NCBI GenBank assembly: GCA_964384805.1
Contig: CAYLLO010000030.1
Coordinates: forward strand, 1-17,612
Length of the DNA stretch: 17,612 nucleotides
From: HGM10611 sp964384805
GTDB taxonomy: Bacteria > Bacillota_I > Bacilli_A > ML615J-28 > CAG-313
Direction of reading: 5' to 3'
In this document: positions 1 through 7,782 of the stretch, in pieces
Position numbering within the stretch: the first letter of the stretch is position 1
How the letters are laid out: each line of letters begins with the position of its first letter
Translations under genes and position numbers: made by a program
The notes under the pieces: model-generated
The model's input: the letters and a program-made list of their open reading frames with translations, nothing else
Databases searched by the model: none
What the model was told of the DNA's origin: nothing

Positions 1-1
1 C

Positions 2-331
2 GGCGTTGACGTTTCCGGCGGCGAAGCACAGAAGATCGCCATTGCCCGTGCGCTCTATAAGGATGCTCCGTTTATTATCCTCGACGAGCCTACGGCAGCG
101 CTCGACCCGATTGCCGAAGCGGAGATTTACGGAAGATTTGATGAGATCGCAGGCGACAAGACCGCAATCTATATCTCCCACCGTCTGTCCTCTTGTAAGT
201 TCTGTGACGAGATTGCCGTGTTTCATGATGGAGCAGTAATTCAGCAAGGAACTCACGCAAGTCTCGTTGTTGACACAAATGGCAAATACTACGAGTTGTG
301 GAACGCACAGGCACAGTATTATACGGAGTAA
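2..331 (+). CDS. ABC exporter, C-terminal part of nucleotide-binding domain (5' truncated by window)
   Basis: This is the last 109 codons of an open frame that enters from the left edge and stops with TAA at 329-331. It carries the second half of an ABC ATPase domain: the signature VSGGEAQK, Walker B FIILDEPT with its D-loop ALDP, and the H-loop ISHRLSS. The ending, with a GTHASL-like stretch followed by YYELWNAQAQYY, is the usual C-terminus of exporter-type half-transporters in which membrane and ATPase domains are fused, so the missing upstream part probably encodes a six-helix membrane domain. Substrate cannot be told. GC content is about 51% by hand count, rising to about 60% in the first 120 bases, far above every other gene here, which suggests acquisition from a higher-GC relative or a contig join. 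ABC identity is certain; the exporter subtype is likely. Confidence 0.9.
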   Translation, partial: GVDVSGGEAQKIAIARALYKDAPFIILDEPTAALDPIAEAEIYGRFDEIAGDKTAIYISHRLSSCKFCDEIAVFHDGAVIQQGTHASLVVDTNGKYYELWNAQAQYYTE

Positions 332-395
332 AACTATTTGGTGCTTTTCTTTGACGTGTAAAGAAAATTCATTTTCAATGAGTGCATAAAAAATG

Positions 396-453
396 AAAAC
401 TGCTGTATTTTTTATCCTGAAAGGATGGAGAGTACAGCTGTTTTATGTTTTTT
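396..453 (+). terminator. Long hairpin terminator after the ABC exporter gene
   Basis: Bases 396-417 and 423-444 can pair along their whole length as RNA. There is one U-U mismatch (401/439), several G-U wobbles in the middle (408-413 with 427-432), and a five-base UGAAA loop. A run ending TTTTTT follows at 448-453. On the other strand the A-rich bases before 396 give a T-rich tail, so it may work in both directions. It closes the GC-rich gene. Confidence 0.65.
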
Positions 454-581
454 AGTTACCAATAAGTGGTTTTAAAAATTTATCAAAATTATAAAAAACT
501 GGAAAGTCTAATTTTAATCTACAAAAAAATTAGAAATACTTTGTTTTAGGCAGAAGAATATACCAAATTAGAAAACAATAA

Positions 582-587
582 TATAAT
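582..587 (+). promoter_or_regulatory. Possible -10 element for the importer operon
   Basis: A perfect TATAAT lies 25 bases before the ATG at 613. No good -35 hexamer is present 16-18 bases upstream, so this is only a candidate. The 332-612 gap otherwise holds the hairpin at 396-444 and AT-rich sequence with no recognisable riboswitch. The ribosome binding site GAGAGGAG is at 600-607. Confidence 0.25.
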
Positions 588-612
588 AAAGTGACTAAGA
601 GAGGAGATAGTT

Positions 613-1356
613 ATGGATGATGTTTTAGTATTAGAAAATGTTAGTAAATTTTTTCATACTGAACTTGGAACTTTAGAAGTATTAAGTGATGTTAGTTTTA
701 TGGTTAAAAGAGGAGAAATAGTTTCAATTATTGGTCCATCTGGGAGTGGTAAGAGCACAATATTAAATATTATTTCAGGATTATTAGAACCTAGTGATGG
801 TAAGATATTGACTAATGGAGAAATTGGCTATATGTTTCAACGAGATCATTTATTAGAATGGCGAACTATTTGGGATAATGTCAAATTAGGATTAGAGATC
901 AGAAAAGAAGAGACAGAAGATAAACTATTGGAAATCAGTAATTTATTAGAAAAATATGGATTAAAGGATTTTATTAATAGTTATCCTTATGAATTATCAG
1001 GAGGTATGCGTCAAAGAATAGCTTTAATTAGAACTCTTGCTATTAAACCTTCTTTATTATTGTTAGATGAACCATTTTCGGCTTTAGATTATCAAACAAG
1101 GTTGATGGTATCTGATGATGTATATAAAATAATTAAAGATACCAATACTTCCACAATCTTAGTTACACATGATATTTCAGAAGCAATATCAATGAGTGAT
1201 AAAATAATTGTTTTATCACAAAGACCAGCTAAAGTTTTAGCAATACATAATATTGAAATAGCAAAAGATGAGCGCACTCCATTAAAAACAAGAACTTCAA
1301 AAGAGTTTAGAGAATATTTTGATTTGATTTGGAATGAATTGAATGAAGAAAAGTAA
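613..1356 (+). CDS. ABC importer ATP-binding protein, SsuB/TauB/ThiZ-type
   Basis: This 247-residue ATPase powers the importer encoded by the next two genes at the cytoplasmic face of the membrane. All motifs are in order: Walker A GPSGSGKST (41-49), Q-loop Q76, signature LSGGMRQR (128-135), Walker B LLLLDEPF (148-155) and the switch histidine in THD (H186). The length and the LSGGMRQR signature match the nitrate/sulfonate/taurine/thiamine-precursor group of importers. The start is supported by GAGAGGAG at 600-607. The permease start lies inside its last codons (14 nt overlap), so the genes are translationally coupled. The substrate cannot be read from the ATPase. Confidence 0.93.
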   Translation: MDDVLVLENVSKFFHTELGTLEVLSDVSFMVKRGEIVSIIGPSGSGKSTILNIISGLLEPSDGKILTNGEIGYMFQRDHLLEWRTIWDNVKLGLEIRKEETEDKLLEISNLLEKYGLKDFINSYPYELSGGMRQRIALIRTLAIKPSLLLLDEPFSALDYQTRLMVSDDVYKIIKDTNTSTILVTHDISEAISMSDKIIVLSQRPAKVLAIHNIEIAKDERTPLKTRTSKEFREYFDLIWNELNEEK

Positions 1357-2140
1357 TATTTATTTTATCGAACAGAAAAAAGAAAAAAGAAGAATTGTTT
1401 TTTTTCAAGTATTGTTTTTGATAATGTTTGTTTTGAGTTGGGAAATAGGTTCTCGGTTAGAAATTATTGATAAATTTTTATTTAGTAATCCATCTAGTAT
1501 AGGTAAATTATTATTTCAATATTTATTAAATAAGGAATTATTCAAACATTTAGGAATTTCTGTTTTAGAAACATTAATAGGGCTGGTAATAGGAACTTTA
1601 ATCGGTTTATTGGTGGCAGTTGGTTTATGGTGGAATCGGACAATTGCCAAAATATTAGATCCTTTTTTGGTAGTACTAAATGCTTTGCCTAAAACAGCTT
1701 TGGCTCCAATTTTAATCATTTGGGCAGGTACAGGAATCAAAGGAATTGTGGTAGTGGCAATGAGTATATCACTAGTATTAACAATTATAACTGCCTATTT
1801 AGACTTTACGCAAATTGAAGAAGAAAAAATTAAAATGCTTAAAAGTTTTAAGGCTACAAAGTGGCAAATTCTAACTAAATTAGTACTGCCAAGCAATTAT
1901 CCTAATATTATCAGTATTGTGAAAATTAATATAGGATTAACTTGGGTAGGAGTTATTGTCGGTGAATTTTTAGTTTCAAGAGCAGGAATCGGTTATTTAA
2001 TAGTTTATGGTTCACAAGTTTTTAAAATGGATTTAGTCATGATGGGAGTTATTGTTCTTGCTGGTATTGCTTTTTTAATGTATGAAATTGTTAATATTTT
2101 AGAAAAAAAATTTCGAAAAAAGAGAGGGAAAATTTCGTGA
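1343..2140 (+). CDS. ABC importer permease, SsuC/TauC/ThiX-type
   Basis: A 265-residue inner-membrane permease of the BPD_transp_1 family that would form the channel as a homodimer. Hydrophobic segments are visible near residues 18-37, 72-97, 105-128, 131-151, 187-210 and 228-252, giving six helices. The EAA-type coupling loop that docks on the ATPase lies at about 155-185, in the stretch LKSFKATKWQILTKLVLPS. Its start overlaps the ATPase gene by 14 nt and its TGA overlaps the GTG start of the binding-protein gene, so the three genes form one tightly coupled operon. The basic C-terminal tail (KKFRKKRGK) is expected to be cytoplasmic. Confidence 0.92.
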   Translation: MKKSNIYFIEQKKEKRRIVFFQVLFLIMFVLSWEIGSRLEIIDKFLFSNPSSIGKLLFQYLLNKELFKHLGISVLETLIGLVIGTLIGLLVAVGLWWNRTIAKILDPFLVVLNALPKTALAPILIIWAGTGIKGIVVVAMSISLVLTIITAYLDFTQIEEEKIKMLKSFKATKWQILTKLVLPSNYPNIISIVKINIGLTWVGVIVGEFLVSRAGIGYLIVYGSQVFKMDLVMMGVIVLAGIAFLMYEIVNILEKKFRKKRGKIS

Positions 2141-3153
2141 ATAAGACGGGAATAATTAAGAAAACTTTATATTTATTAATCGTGGGATTTTTTGGTATAG
2201 CTTTAGGGAGTTGTAACAAAAGTAAATTGACTAAAATAGAATTAGCTGAAGTTACGCATTCAATATTTTATGCCCCATTATATGTTGCATTAAGTGAAGG
2301 ATATTTTGTAGAAGGAGGATTAGATATTTCATTAGTTAATGCTGGAGGTGCAGATAAAGTAATGGCTGCTTTAATTTCGGGTGCGTCACAAATTGGTTTA
2401 GCAGGCCCTGAATCAACAATTTATGTTTATAATAATGGTCAAAGTGATTATATGATTAACTTTGCTCAATTAACTAAACGTGATGGAAGTTTTATCGTAG
2501 GTCGAGAAAAAATAGATGATTTTACTTTAGAAGCTCTTCGGGGGAAAAGTATTTTAGGAGGTAGAGTCGGAGGTGTTCCAGAAATGACTTTGGAATATAT
2601 CCTAAAACAAGCAGGACTTACTGTAGGACGTGATATAGAAGGTTATGATGTTTTAGTTCGAACAGATATTCAATTTAATGCTATGACTGGTTCATTTTTA
2701 AATGGTGAAGGAGATTTTACAACAATGTTTGAACCAACAGCGACTCTTTTAGAAAAAGAAGGAAGAGCTTATATTCTAGCAAGCGTTGGAGAATTTATTG
2801 ATGAAATACCTTTTACATCTTTCTATTCTACGAAGAGTTATCTTGAAAATAATGAAGAAATAATTACTGCTTTTACCAAAGCTTTATATAAAGGTCAAAA
2901 ATTTGTTATGGAAAAAACGGATAAAGAAGTTGCAGAGAGTGTTATTAAGTATTTTACAGATTCCACCATTGATGATTTAACAGTGGTTGTTGCACGTTAT
3001 CGAAAAGCAGATATTTGGTGTGAAAATCCATATTTTAAAGAAGAAGGATTAAATCGTTTGATGGGAATTATGGAGAAAGCAGGAGAACTTGATAAACGTG
3101 CACCTTATGATATGATTGTTAATAATACATATGCAGAAAAAGCAATACAATAA
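2137..3153 (+). CDS. NMT1/THI5-like substrate-binding lipoprotein of the importer
   Basis: A 338-residue extracytoplasmic binding protein. The N-terminus has a charged start, a hydrophobic core and a lipobox ending GSC, with C26 as the predicted lipidated residue. The mature part fits the NMT1/THI5-like and SsuA/TauA group: an opening strand, a HSIFYAPLYVALSEGYF stretch typical of the family, then VNAGGADKVMAALISGASQIGLAGPES. This group binds sulfonates, taurine, nitrate, riboflavin or thiamine precursors (HMP derivatives). No thiamine riboswitch precedes the operon, so the substrate stays open. The start is GTG at 2137, overlapping the permease stop by 4 nt, with ribosome binding site AGAGAGGG at 2121-2128. 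A bidirectional terminator follows at once. Confidence 0.88.
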   Translation: MNKTGIIKKTLYLLIVGFFGIALGSCNKSKLTKIELAEVTHSIFYAPLYVALSEGYFVEGGLDISLVNAGGADKVMAALISGASQIGLAGPESTIYVYNNGQSDYMINFAQLTKRDGSFIVGREKIDDFTLEALRGKSILGGRVGGVPEMTLEYILKQAGLTVGRDIEGYDVLVRTDIQFNAMTGSFLNGEGDFTTMFEPTATLLEKEGRAYILASVGEFIDEIPFTSFYSTKSYLENNEEIITAFTKALYKGQKFVMEKTDKEVAESVIKYFTDSTIDDLTVVVARYRKADIWCENPYFKEEGLNRLMGIMEKAGELDKRAPYDMIVNNTYAEKAIQ

Positions 3154-3157
3154 TAAA

Positions 3158-3182
3158 AACAAGCCAAAATTATTGGCTTGTT
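3158..3182. terminator. Bidirectional terminator between the importer operon and plsX
   Basis: A perfect 10-bp stem, AACAAGCCAA (3158-3167) with TTGGCTTGTT (3173-3182), encloses a five-base AATTA loop. AT-rich tails lie on both sides (ATAAA to the left, ATTTATT to the right), so it can stop transcripts arriving from either operon. It overlaps the plsX stop codon at 3181-3183. Confidence 0.75.
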
Positions 3183-4197
3183 ATTTATTAATATTGTTAG
3201 AAATGGCTTCACTAATGGCTTCACAAAGTTTAGCCTTTTCCATAGTATATGCTTGATTAATACAATGATAAACAGCTTTGGATTTGCTTCCACCATGTGC
3301 TTTAACAATGGTTTTATTAACACCAAGCATTACACCACCACCATAGTTATTATAGTCCATTAAATCTTTAATACCGATAATATCCTTTTTTAGAAGAAGA
3401 GCACCCAGTTTATTTTTCAAACTAGTAGTCATAGTTTTTTTAATTAATTTCATTAATTCTAATCCTGTACCTTCGGTAGATTTTAGTAAAACATTGCCAC
3501 TAAAACCATCGCATACAATTAAATCATATGCTCCAGTTAATAAATCACGACTTTCCATATTTCCAACAAAGTTAATAGAAGGATTATTCTTTAGTAATTC
3601 ATAAGTTTCTTTACGGAGCATATCACCTTTGTTTTCTTCTACGCCGATATTTAAAAGAGCAACTTTGGGTTTTTTAATCCCATATGCTTTTTCCATGTAT
3701 AAACTTCCCATTACCGCAAATTGTTCCAAATTAAGAGGATCGCAATCGACATTAGCACCACTATCACAAATCCCTACAATTTTTCCATTCATAGTTGGTA
3801 AGATAGGACAAAATGCTGGACGTTTTACTCCTTTAATACGGCCAACCTTTAACACTGAGCCTACTAGCACTGCTCCAGTAGAACCTAAACTTACTAATCC
3901 TTTAATATCTTCTTCATATCTTAGAAGATCATAGGCCTTTACTAAAGAGCTTTCTTTCTTTTGTTTAATTGCTTCAGTAGGTTTATCTTCACAAGAAATT
4001 ATCTCAGGGGCATGAACAATTTCTAGACGTTCTGTATCATAAGTATATTTGGCTAATTCTTTTTTCAATAATTCCTTATCTCCAGTTAAGACAATTGCTA
4101 AATCTGGATTTTCATTAAGTGCCATAATAGCTCCTTCAACGTTAACTAAAGGGCTATGATCGCCACCAAAACAATCAACTACAATTTTTATCATCAT
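3181..4197 (-). CDS. plsX: Phosphate acyltransferase PlsX
   Basis: PlsX converts acyl-ACP and phosphate into acyl-phosphate, the acyl donor for PlsY at the start of phospholipid synthesis; it is a peripheral membrane enzyme. The 338 residues match the usual length. Visible family motifs are the N-terminal DCFGGDHSP (usually D-x-M-GGD), SLGSTGAVL (usually SAGNTGA), CDSGANVDC and, late in the protein, DGFSGNVLLKSTEG. The start has a good GAGGT site; two ATGs follow one another (4197 and 4194), so the protein may begin one residue later. Unlike the common rpmF-plsX-fab or plsX-fabD-fabG arrangements, the gene stands alone here, with its own sigma-A promoter. M-to-F and N-to-S changes in the glycine-rich motifs are mild variants, not obvious inactivation. 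Confidence 0.95.
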   Translation of the reverse strand: MMIKIVVDCFGGDHSPLVNVEGAIMALNENPDLAIVLTGDKELLKKELAKYTYDTERLEIVHAPEIISCEDKPTEAIKQKKESSLVKAYDLLRYEEDIKGLVSLGSTGAVLVGSVLKVGRIKGVKRPAFCPILPTMNGKIVGICDSGANVDCDPLNLEQFAVMGSLYMEKAYGIKKPKVALLNIGVEENKGDMLRKETYELLKNNPSINFVGNMESRDLLTGAYDLIVCDGFSGNVLLKSTEGTGLELMKLIKKTMTTSLKNKLGALLLKKDIIGIKDLMDYNNYGGGVMLGVNKTIVKAHGGSKSKAVYHCINQAYTMEKAKLCEAISEAISNNINK

Positions 4198-4230
4198 TTT
4201 TTACCTCATTTCTTAACTCGTATTTAATTA

Positions 4231-4259
4231 ATTATACCATTGTTTTCAAAAGTAGTCAA
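4231..4259 (-). promoter_or_regulatory. Sigma-A promoter for plsX
   Basis: Read on the minus strand, TTGACT (4259-4254) is followed by a 17-base spacer and a perfect TATAAT (4236-4231), 33 bases before the plsX ATG. This is a near-consensus housekeeping promoter. No clear FapR- or FabT-like operator is visible over it. Confidence 0.8.
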
Positions 4260-4282
4260 TTTTTTTGTAAATGCTTTACTTT

Positions 4283-4312
4283 TTGTTATAAATAGGGTAA
4301 AATAAGTATAAT
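4283..4312 (+). promoter_or_regulatory. Sigma-A promoter for the lipid kinase operon
   Basis: TTGTTA (4283-4288), an 18-base spacer and a perfect TATAAT (4307-4312) lie just upstream of the ATG at 4332, with GGAG at 4321-4324 as ribosome binding site. It is divergent from the plsX promoter; the two -35 elements are about 24 bases apart, so one regulator bound between them could affect both. Confidence 0.6.
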
Positions 4313-4331
4313 TATAGATTGGAGCAAGTAT

Positions 4332-5237
4332 ATGAAGTATTATTTTATAATGAATCCTGTAACCGGCACTAGTGACAAAACAAAAATTTTGAGTAAAGAA
4401 GTTGAAGAGGTTTTTAAAAATCGTCCTAATGATGAATATGAAATATATATAACTAAGAAACGTGGTGATGGGGAAGATTTTGTTAGGAATGTTTCATCTA
4501 ATTTAACAGAAGATACAGTTTTTTTAGCATGTGGAGGAGATGGGACTACATATGAAGTTTTAAATGGAATTAAAGATTTTGAAAAAGCAATTTTAGGAGT
4601 AATATCAGTTGGTTCTTGTAATGATTTTTTAAAATGTTTCCCTGATAAAGATTTTCGGACTATTGACTATGTTTTGAGTGGAAAAATAAGAAAATTAGAC
4701 ATTATTAATTGTAATGGACGATATTGTTTAAATGAAGTGAATATGGGATTTGATGCAATGGTAAATGATGATTGTAATCGCATTAAAAATAAAACTAAAA
4801 AGGTTAAATCGGCTTATAACCTGGCAATTATCAAAAATCTAATTGTAAAAGACGCTCCATTTGTTAATGTTACTATTGATAATAATAGTTTTTATAATGG
4901 CAAAATGCTTTTAATGACATTTACAAATGGAAAATATTATGGGGGAGGTTATTGTGCGGCCCCATTTGCAGAAGTTGATGATGGATATATAGAAGCTTTA
5001 GTAGTTAAAAATATTAGTCGTTTGCGCTTTGTGACTTTAATAAAAGACTATAAGCATGGAACCCATTTATCAAAAGCTAAATTTAAAAAAATCCTTCATT
5101 ACACTAGAGCTAAACATATTCAAATTGAATTTCCTAAGCAAATTTGTATTTGTTTGGATGGAGAAATAACTTATTCTAGTAGTTTAGATATTAAATTAGA
5201 ACCTTTCAAACTTCGATTTATAATGCCTGGAGTTTAA
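4332..5237 (+). CDS. Diacylglycerol kinase family lipid kinase (DgkB/YegS-like)
   Basis: A 301-residue soluble lipid kinase of the DAGK_cat family. It opens with the family's NPVTGT (8-13), the nucleotide-binding loop ACGGDGTTYEVLNGI (66-80, with GGDGT at 68-72) and GSCNDFLK (94-101), which corresponds to the usual GTxNDF motif with T replaced by C. The C-terminal half has the typical MTFTNGKYYGGGY and DDGYIEALVV segments. In Gram-positives such enzymes return diacylglycerol, released during lipoteichoic acid synthesis, to phosphatidic acid, but some relatives act on other lipids, so the substrate is inferred. The start is supported by GGAG at 4321-4324. It is separated from ung by a single base, and the ung ribosome binding site lies inside its last codons. 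Confidence 0.87.
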   Translation: MKYYFIMNPVTGTSDKTKILSKEVEEVFKNRPNDEYEIYITKKRGDGEDFVRNVSSNLTEDTVFLACGGDGTTYEVLNGIKDFEKAILGVISVGSCNDFLKCFPDKDFRTIDYVLSGKIRKLDIINCNGRYCLNEVNMGFDAMVNDDCNRIKNKTKKVKSAYNLAIIKNLIVKDAPFVNVTIDNNSFYNGKMLLMTFTNGKYYGGGYCAAPFAEVDDGYIEALVVKNISRLRFVTLIKDYKHGTHLSKAKFKKILHYTRAKHIQIEFPKQICICLDGEITYSSSLDIKLEPFKLRFIMPGV

Positions 5238-5238
5238 G

Positions 5239-5907
5239 ATGTATCATAATTGGAATGAATTATTGAAAGTAGAAATGGGGAAACCTTATTTTAAGAATAT
5301 AATGCAATTCTTAAATATTGAATACCAAAGAACAACAGTTTTTCCTCCACGTGAAGATATTATGAAAGCTTTTTTACTGACTCCTTTAGAAAAAGTAAAA
5401 GTTGTTATTCTAGGACAAGATCCTTATCATGAAGTAGGTCAGGCTATGGGATTGTCCTTTTCGGTTCATAAAGATCAACCTTTACCTAAAAGTTTAATTA
5501 ATATATATAAAGAATTGTATGATGATTTAGGAATAGTTCCTGCTGATAATGGAGATTTGACATCTTGGGCTAATCAAGGAGTATTATTACTTAATACGAT
5601 TTTAACCGTTCAAAAAGGTAATGCTTTAAGTCATAATATGATTGGTTGGGAACTTTTCACTGATGAAGTTATTAGAACTTTAAATGAACAATCTAGAAAA
5701 ATTGTGTTTATATTGTGGGGAAGTTATGCAATTTCGAAAAAGGCTTTATTGAATAATCCGCAGCATTTAATATTAACTTCGCCACATCCTTCACCACTTT
5801 CCGCATATCGAGGTTTTTTTGGTAGTAAACCATTTTCTAAGACTAATAACTTTTTGTATCCAGATGTTATAGATTGGCATATTGAACAAAGAAATAAGGA
5901 GAATTAA
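5239..5907 (+). CDS. ung: Uracil-DNA glycosylase, family 1
   Basis: Ung removes uracil from DNA to start base-excision repair. At 222 residues the protein has normal family-1 length. The water-activating motif GQDPYH is at 59-64 (catalytic D61) and the minor-groove/leucine loop motif HPSPLSAYRGFFG starts at H183. Both are intact, so activity is expected. Translation probably depends on the upstream kinase gene: GGAG at 5229-5232 lies within that gene and the ATG follows its TAA after one base. It sits in the middle of an apparent three-gene operon with a lipid kinase and a surface lipoprotein, neither of which has an obvious link to DNA repair. Confidence 0.97.
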   Translation: MYHNWNELLKVEMGKPYFKNIMQFLNIEYQRTTVFPPREDIMKAFLLTPLEKVKVVILGQDPYHEVGQAMGLSFSVHKDQPLPKSLINIYKELYDDLGIVPADNGDLTSWANQGVLLLNTILTVQKGNALSHNMIGWELFTDEVIRTLNEQSRKIVFILWGSYAISKKALLNNPQHLILTSPHPSPLSAYRGFFGSKPFSKTNNFLYPDVIDWHIEQRNKEN

Positions 5908-5909
5908 TA

Positions 5910-7739
5910 ATGAAAAAAATTTTAAGTATAGTTTTTTTATTAATATGTTTAATTAGTTTAGGAGCATGTGATAAGACCGACGAAAATGAAAATGATAATA
6001 AAGTAGTAACTAATAAAGAGCCGATAATCGTAGAATTTTATACAGTTACCAATGAGTTAATTGCTCAATATGATTTATATAAAGGTGATGATGTATTAGA
6101 ATTTCCTATATGTGATGAGGAAGGTTATTATTATTCATGGGATAAGAGTATAGATGAACTTAAGAATCTTCAAAAAAATGTCAGAATTGTTGGAACAAAA
6201 TTAGAATATTATTTGAATGCTAAATACTATGTTGATGGAAAATTATTTTTTGAAAAAAATACCAACTATTTTTCAGAATACCAAATTCCTGAATTGCCGA
6301 ATGATTATGAAAACTGTGTATGGAATGAAACAAGCAGAACACTAATAGGAGACCAATATTATATTGAATATACTTTGGCTTATACTTTAAAGAGTAATTA
6401 TAGTATTATTTACAAAGATGGAAATAATATTTTAAATTTAAATCCTAGTACTTATGAGGTAGGTGATTCTATTACTTTGCCAACTTATGAAAAGGAAGGA
6501 TATGAATTTGTCGGTTGGTTTTTATCTAGTATTTCGCTTCATAAATATGTAGAAATAAATCCTAATATGAGGGGTGATATCACCTTATATGCAAGATTTA
6601 ATGAAATTGAAAAACAAAAAAAATTAGAATTACCAGAAGCAAACTATCATTTTGAAAAAATAAATAAAAATCCTCATGCTTCGGGAAATGGCACTTTTGT
6701 GTATCAACCTGTTTTTCCAGAAGGAGTTAATTCTTCAGTTACTAATTATGAATGGTCAACTAGTAATTCTTATATTGCAACTGTTTCAGCATATTCATCT
6801 ATTACTGCTAAAAAAGCGGGATATTGTATATTAACTGCTAAATCTTTAATTGATTCAAGTATAATAATTAATTGTGTAATTAGAGTTGGTATTGATGGAG
6901 TTTTTGTTGCAAGTTTAGAGGAAGCTAATACCATTACAACATATGAAGTAACATTTATAGGCATAAATAACGAATTATTGGATAAACAAATTATTCCTAA
7001 AGGGGGATATGCAATTGCTCCCATACCACCAACTTATGATGGATTGGCATTTATTGGTTGGGATCAAAATTTATATAATATTGTGGAAGATATAACTATT
7101 AAAGCAATTTATAAAACAGGAACTAATAATTATGTAAGGAAAAAGTTTTCTTTAATAGGTGATAGCATTTCGACATATCAAGATTATGTTCCAAGAAGTT
7201 ATAAAACTTTTTATCCCTATCAGACAGCAGATGTTAATGATGTTAATCAAACATGGTGGATGCAAGCTTTTACCAAAATTGGGGCTTCAATGTTTATTAA
7301 TAATTCATATTCTGGTAGTTGTGTGGCTACAGAAGAGTTATCAAGTTCGAATAATATTAATCGTTTACAAGATTTAGTAGTTTCTAATCAATATGCTGAT
7401 GTGATTGTTATTTATATGGGAAGTAATGATTGTAATGATCGAAGTGGTGTAACTGCGACTAAATTTGAAAAACAGTATTGTGAAATGCTACAAAAAATTG
7501 GAACTTTATGTAAAAATTCTGAAATAATTTTATGCACTTTGCCAGATTCTAAGTTATATTCAACAGAAAGACAAATAGAATTTAATAAAATAATTACGAA
7601 TATTGCTGAAGAAAATAATTTGAAGCTTATTTCACTAGATAAAGTAAATTTAATACCATATTTAATTGACTCAGCACACCCTAATACTTTAGGAATGACA
7701 GCTATAGCTGAGCAAGTAGTTCAAGATTTATTAAAGTAG
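5910..7739 (+). CDS. Surface lipoprotein with InlB-type repeats, Big_2-like domain and SGNH hydrolase
   Basis: A 609-residue secreted protein. The signal peptide ends in a lipobox (LGAC, C20), predicting a lipid anchor on the outer face of the membrane, followed by an acidic linker (21-37). The middle carries about three InlB/Flg_new-type beta repeats (about 40-96, 164-231 and 345-402; the last two with the typical GYEFVGW and GLAFIGW cores) and a Big_2-like Ig domain near 258-327. The C-terminal 200 residues are an SGNH/GDSL hydrolase: GDSIS with nucleophile S419, GSND with N506, and DSAHP with D587 and H590. Substrate is unknown; esterase or deacetylase action on wall or host glycans is plausible. 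AAGGAG at 5896-5901 sets the start, two bases after ung. The stop codon lies within the terminator stem. Confidence 0.85.
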   Translation: MKKILSIVFLLICLISLGACDKTDENENDNKVVTNKEPIIVEFYTVTNELIAQYDLYKGDDVLEFPICDEEGYYYSWDKSIDELKNLQKNVRIVGTKLEYYLNAKYYVDGKLFFEKNTNYFSEYQIPELPNDYENCVWNETSRTLIGDQYYIEYTLAYTLKSNYSIIYKDGNNILNLNPSTYEVGDSITLPTYEKEGYEFVGWFLSSISLHKYVEINPNMRGDITLYARFNEIEKQKKLELPEANYHFEKINKNPHASGNGTFVYQPVFPEGVNSSVTNYEWSTSNSYIATVSAYSSITAKKAGYCILTAKSLIDSSIIINCVIRVGIDGVFVASLEEANTITTYEVTFIGINNELLDKQIIPKGGYAIAPIPPTYDGLAFIGWDQNLYNIVEDITIKAIYKTGTNNYVRKKFSLIGDSISTYQDYVPRSYKTFYPYQTADVNDVNQTWWMQAFTKIGASMFINNSYSGSCVATEELSSSNNINRLQDLVVSNQYADVIVIYMGSNDCNDRSGVTATKFEKQYCEMLQKIGTLCKNSEIILCTLPDSKLYSTERQIEFNKIITNIAEENNLKLISLDKVNLIPYLIDSAHPNTLGMTAIAEQVVQDLLK

Positions 7740-7759
7740 GAAAGTTTTTCCTACTTTTT
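7736..7759 (+). terminator. Terminator of the lipid kinase-ung-lipoprotein operon
   Basis: A perfect 8-bp stem, GTAGGAAA (7736-7743) and TTTCCTAC (7747-7754), has a three-base loop and is followed by TTTTT (7755-7759). It includes the lipoprotein stop codon. Confidence 0.85.
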
Positions 7760-7782
7760 ATTGGCCTATAAAAAACAAAGTT

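Noticed and set aside
393..455. A 20-codon open frame starting at ATG 393
   Set aside because: It lies wholly inside the hairpin and its tail, has no ribosome binding site, and its frame is explained by the palindrome.
332..612. A TPP riboswitch before the thiamine/sulfonate-type importer
   Set aside because: I looked for the CTGAGA and ACCTGA-type conserved blocks and found neither; the only structure is the terminator-like hairpin at 396-444.
3629..3934. 101-codon open frame on the plus strand within plsX
   Set aside because: It is antisense to a clearly conserved plsX frame, with no ribosome binding site or recognisable product.
4237..4260. FapR or FabT operator in the plsX promoter
   Set aside because: The spacer has scattered TTTGA-like sequence, but no palindrome close enough to either consensus.
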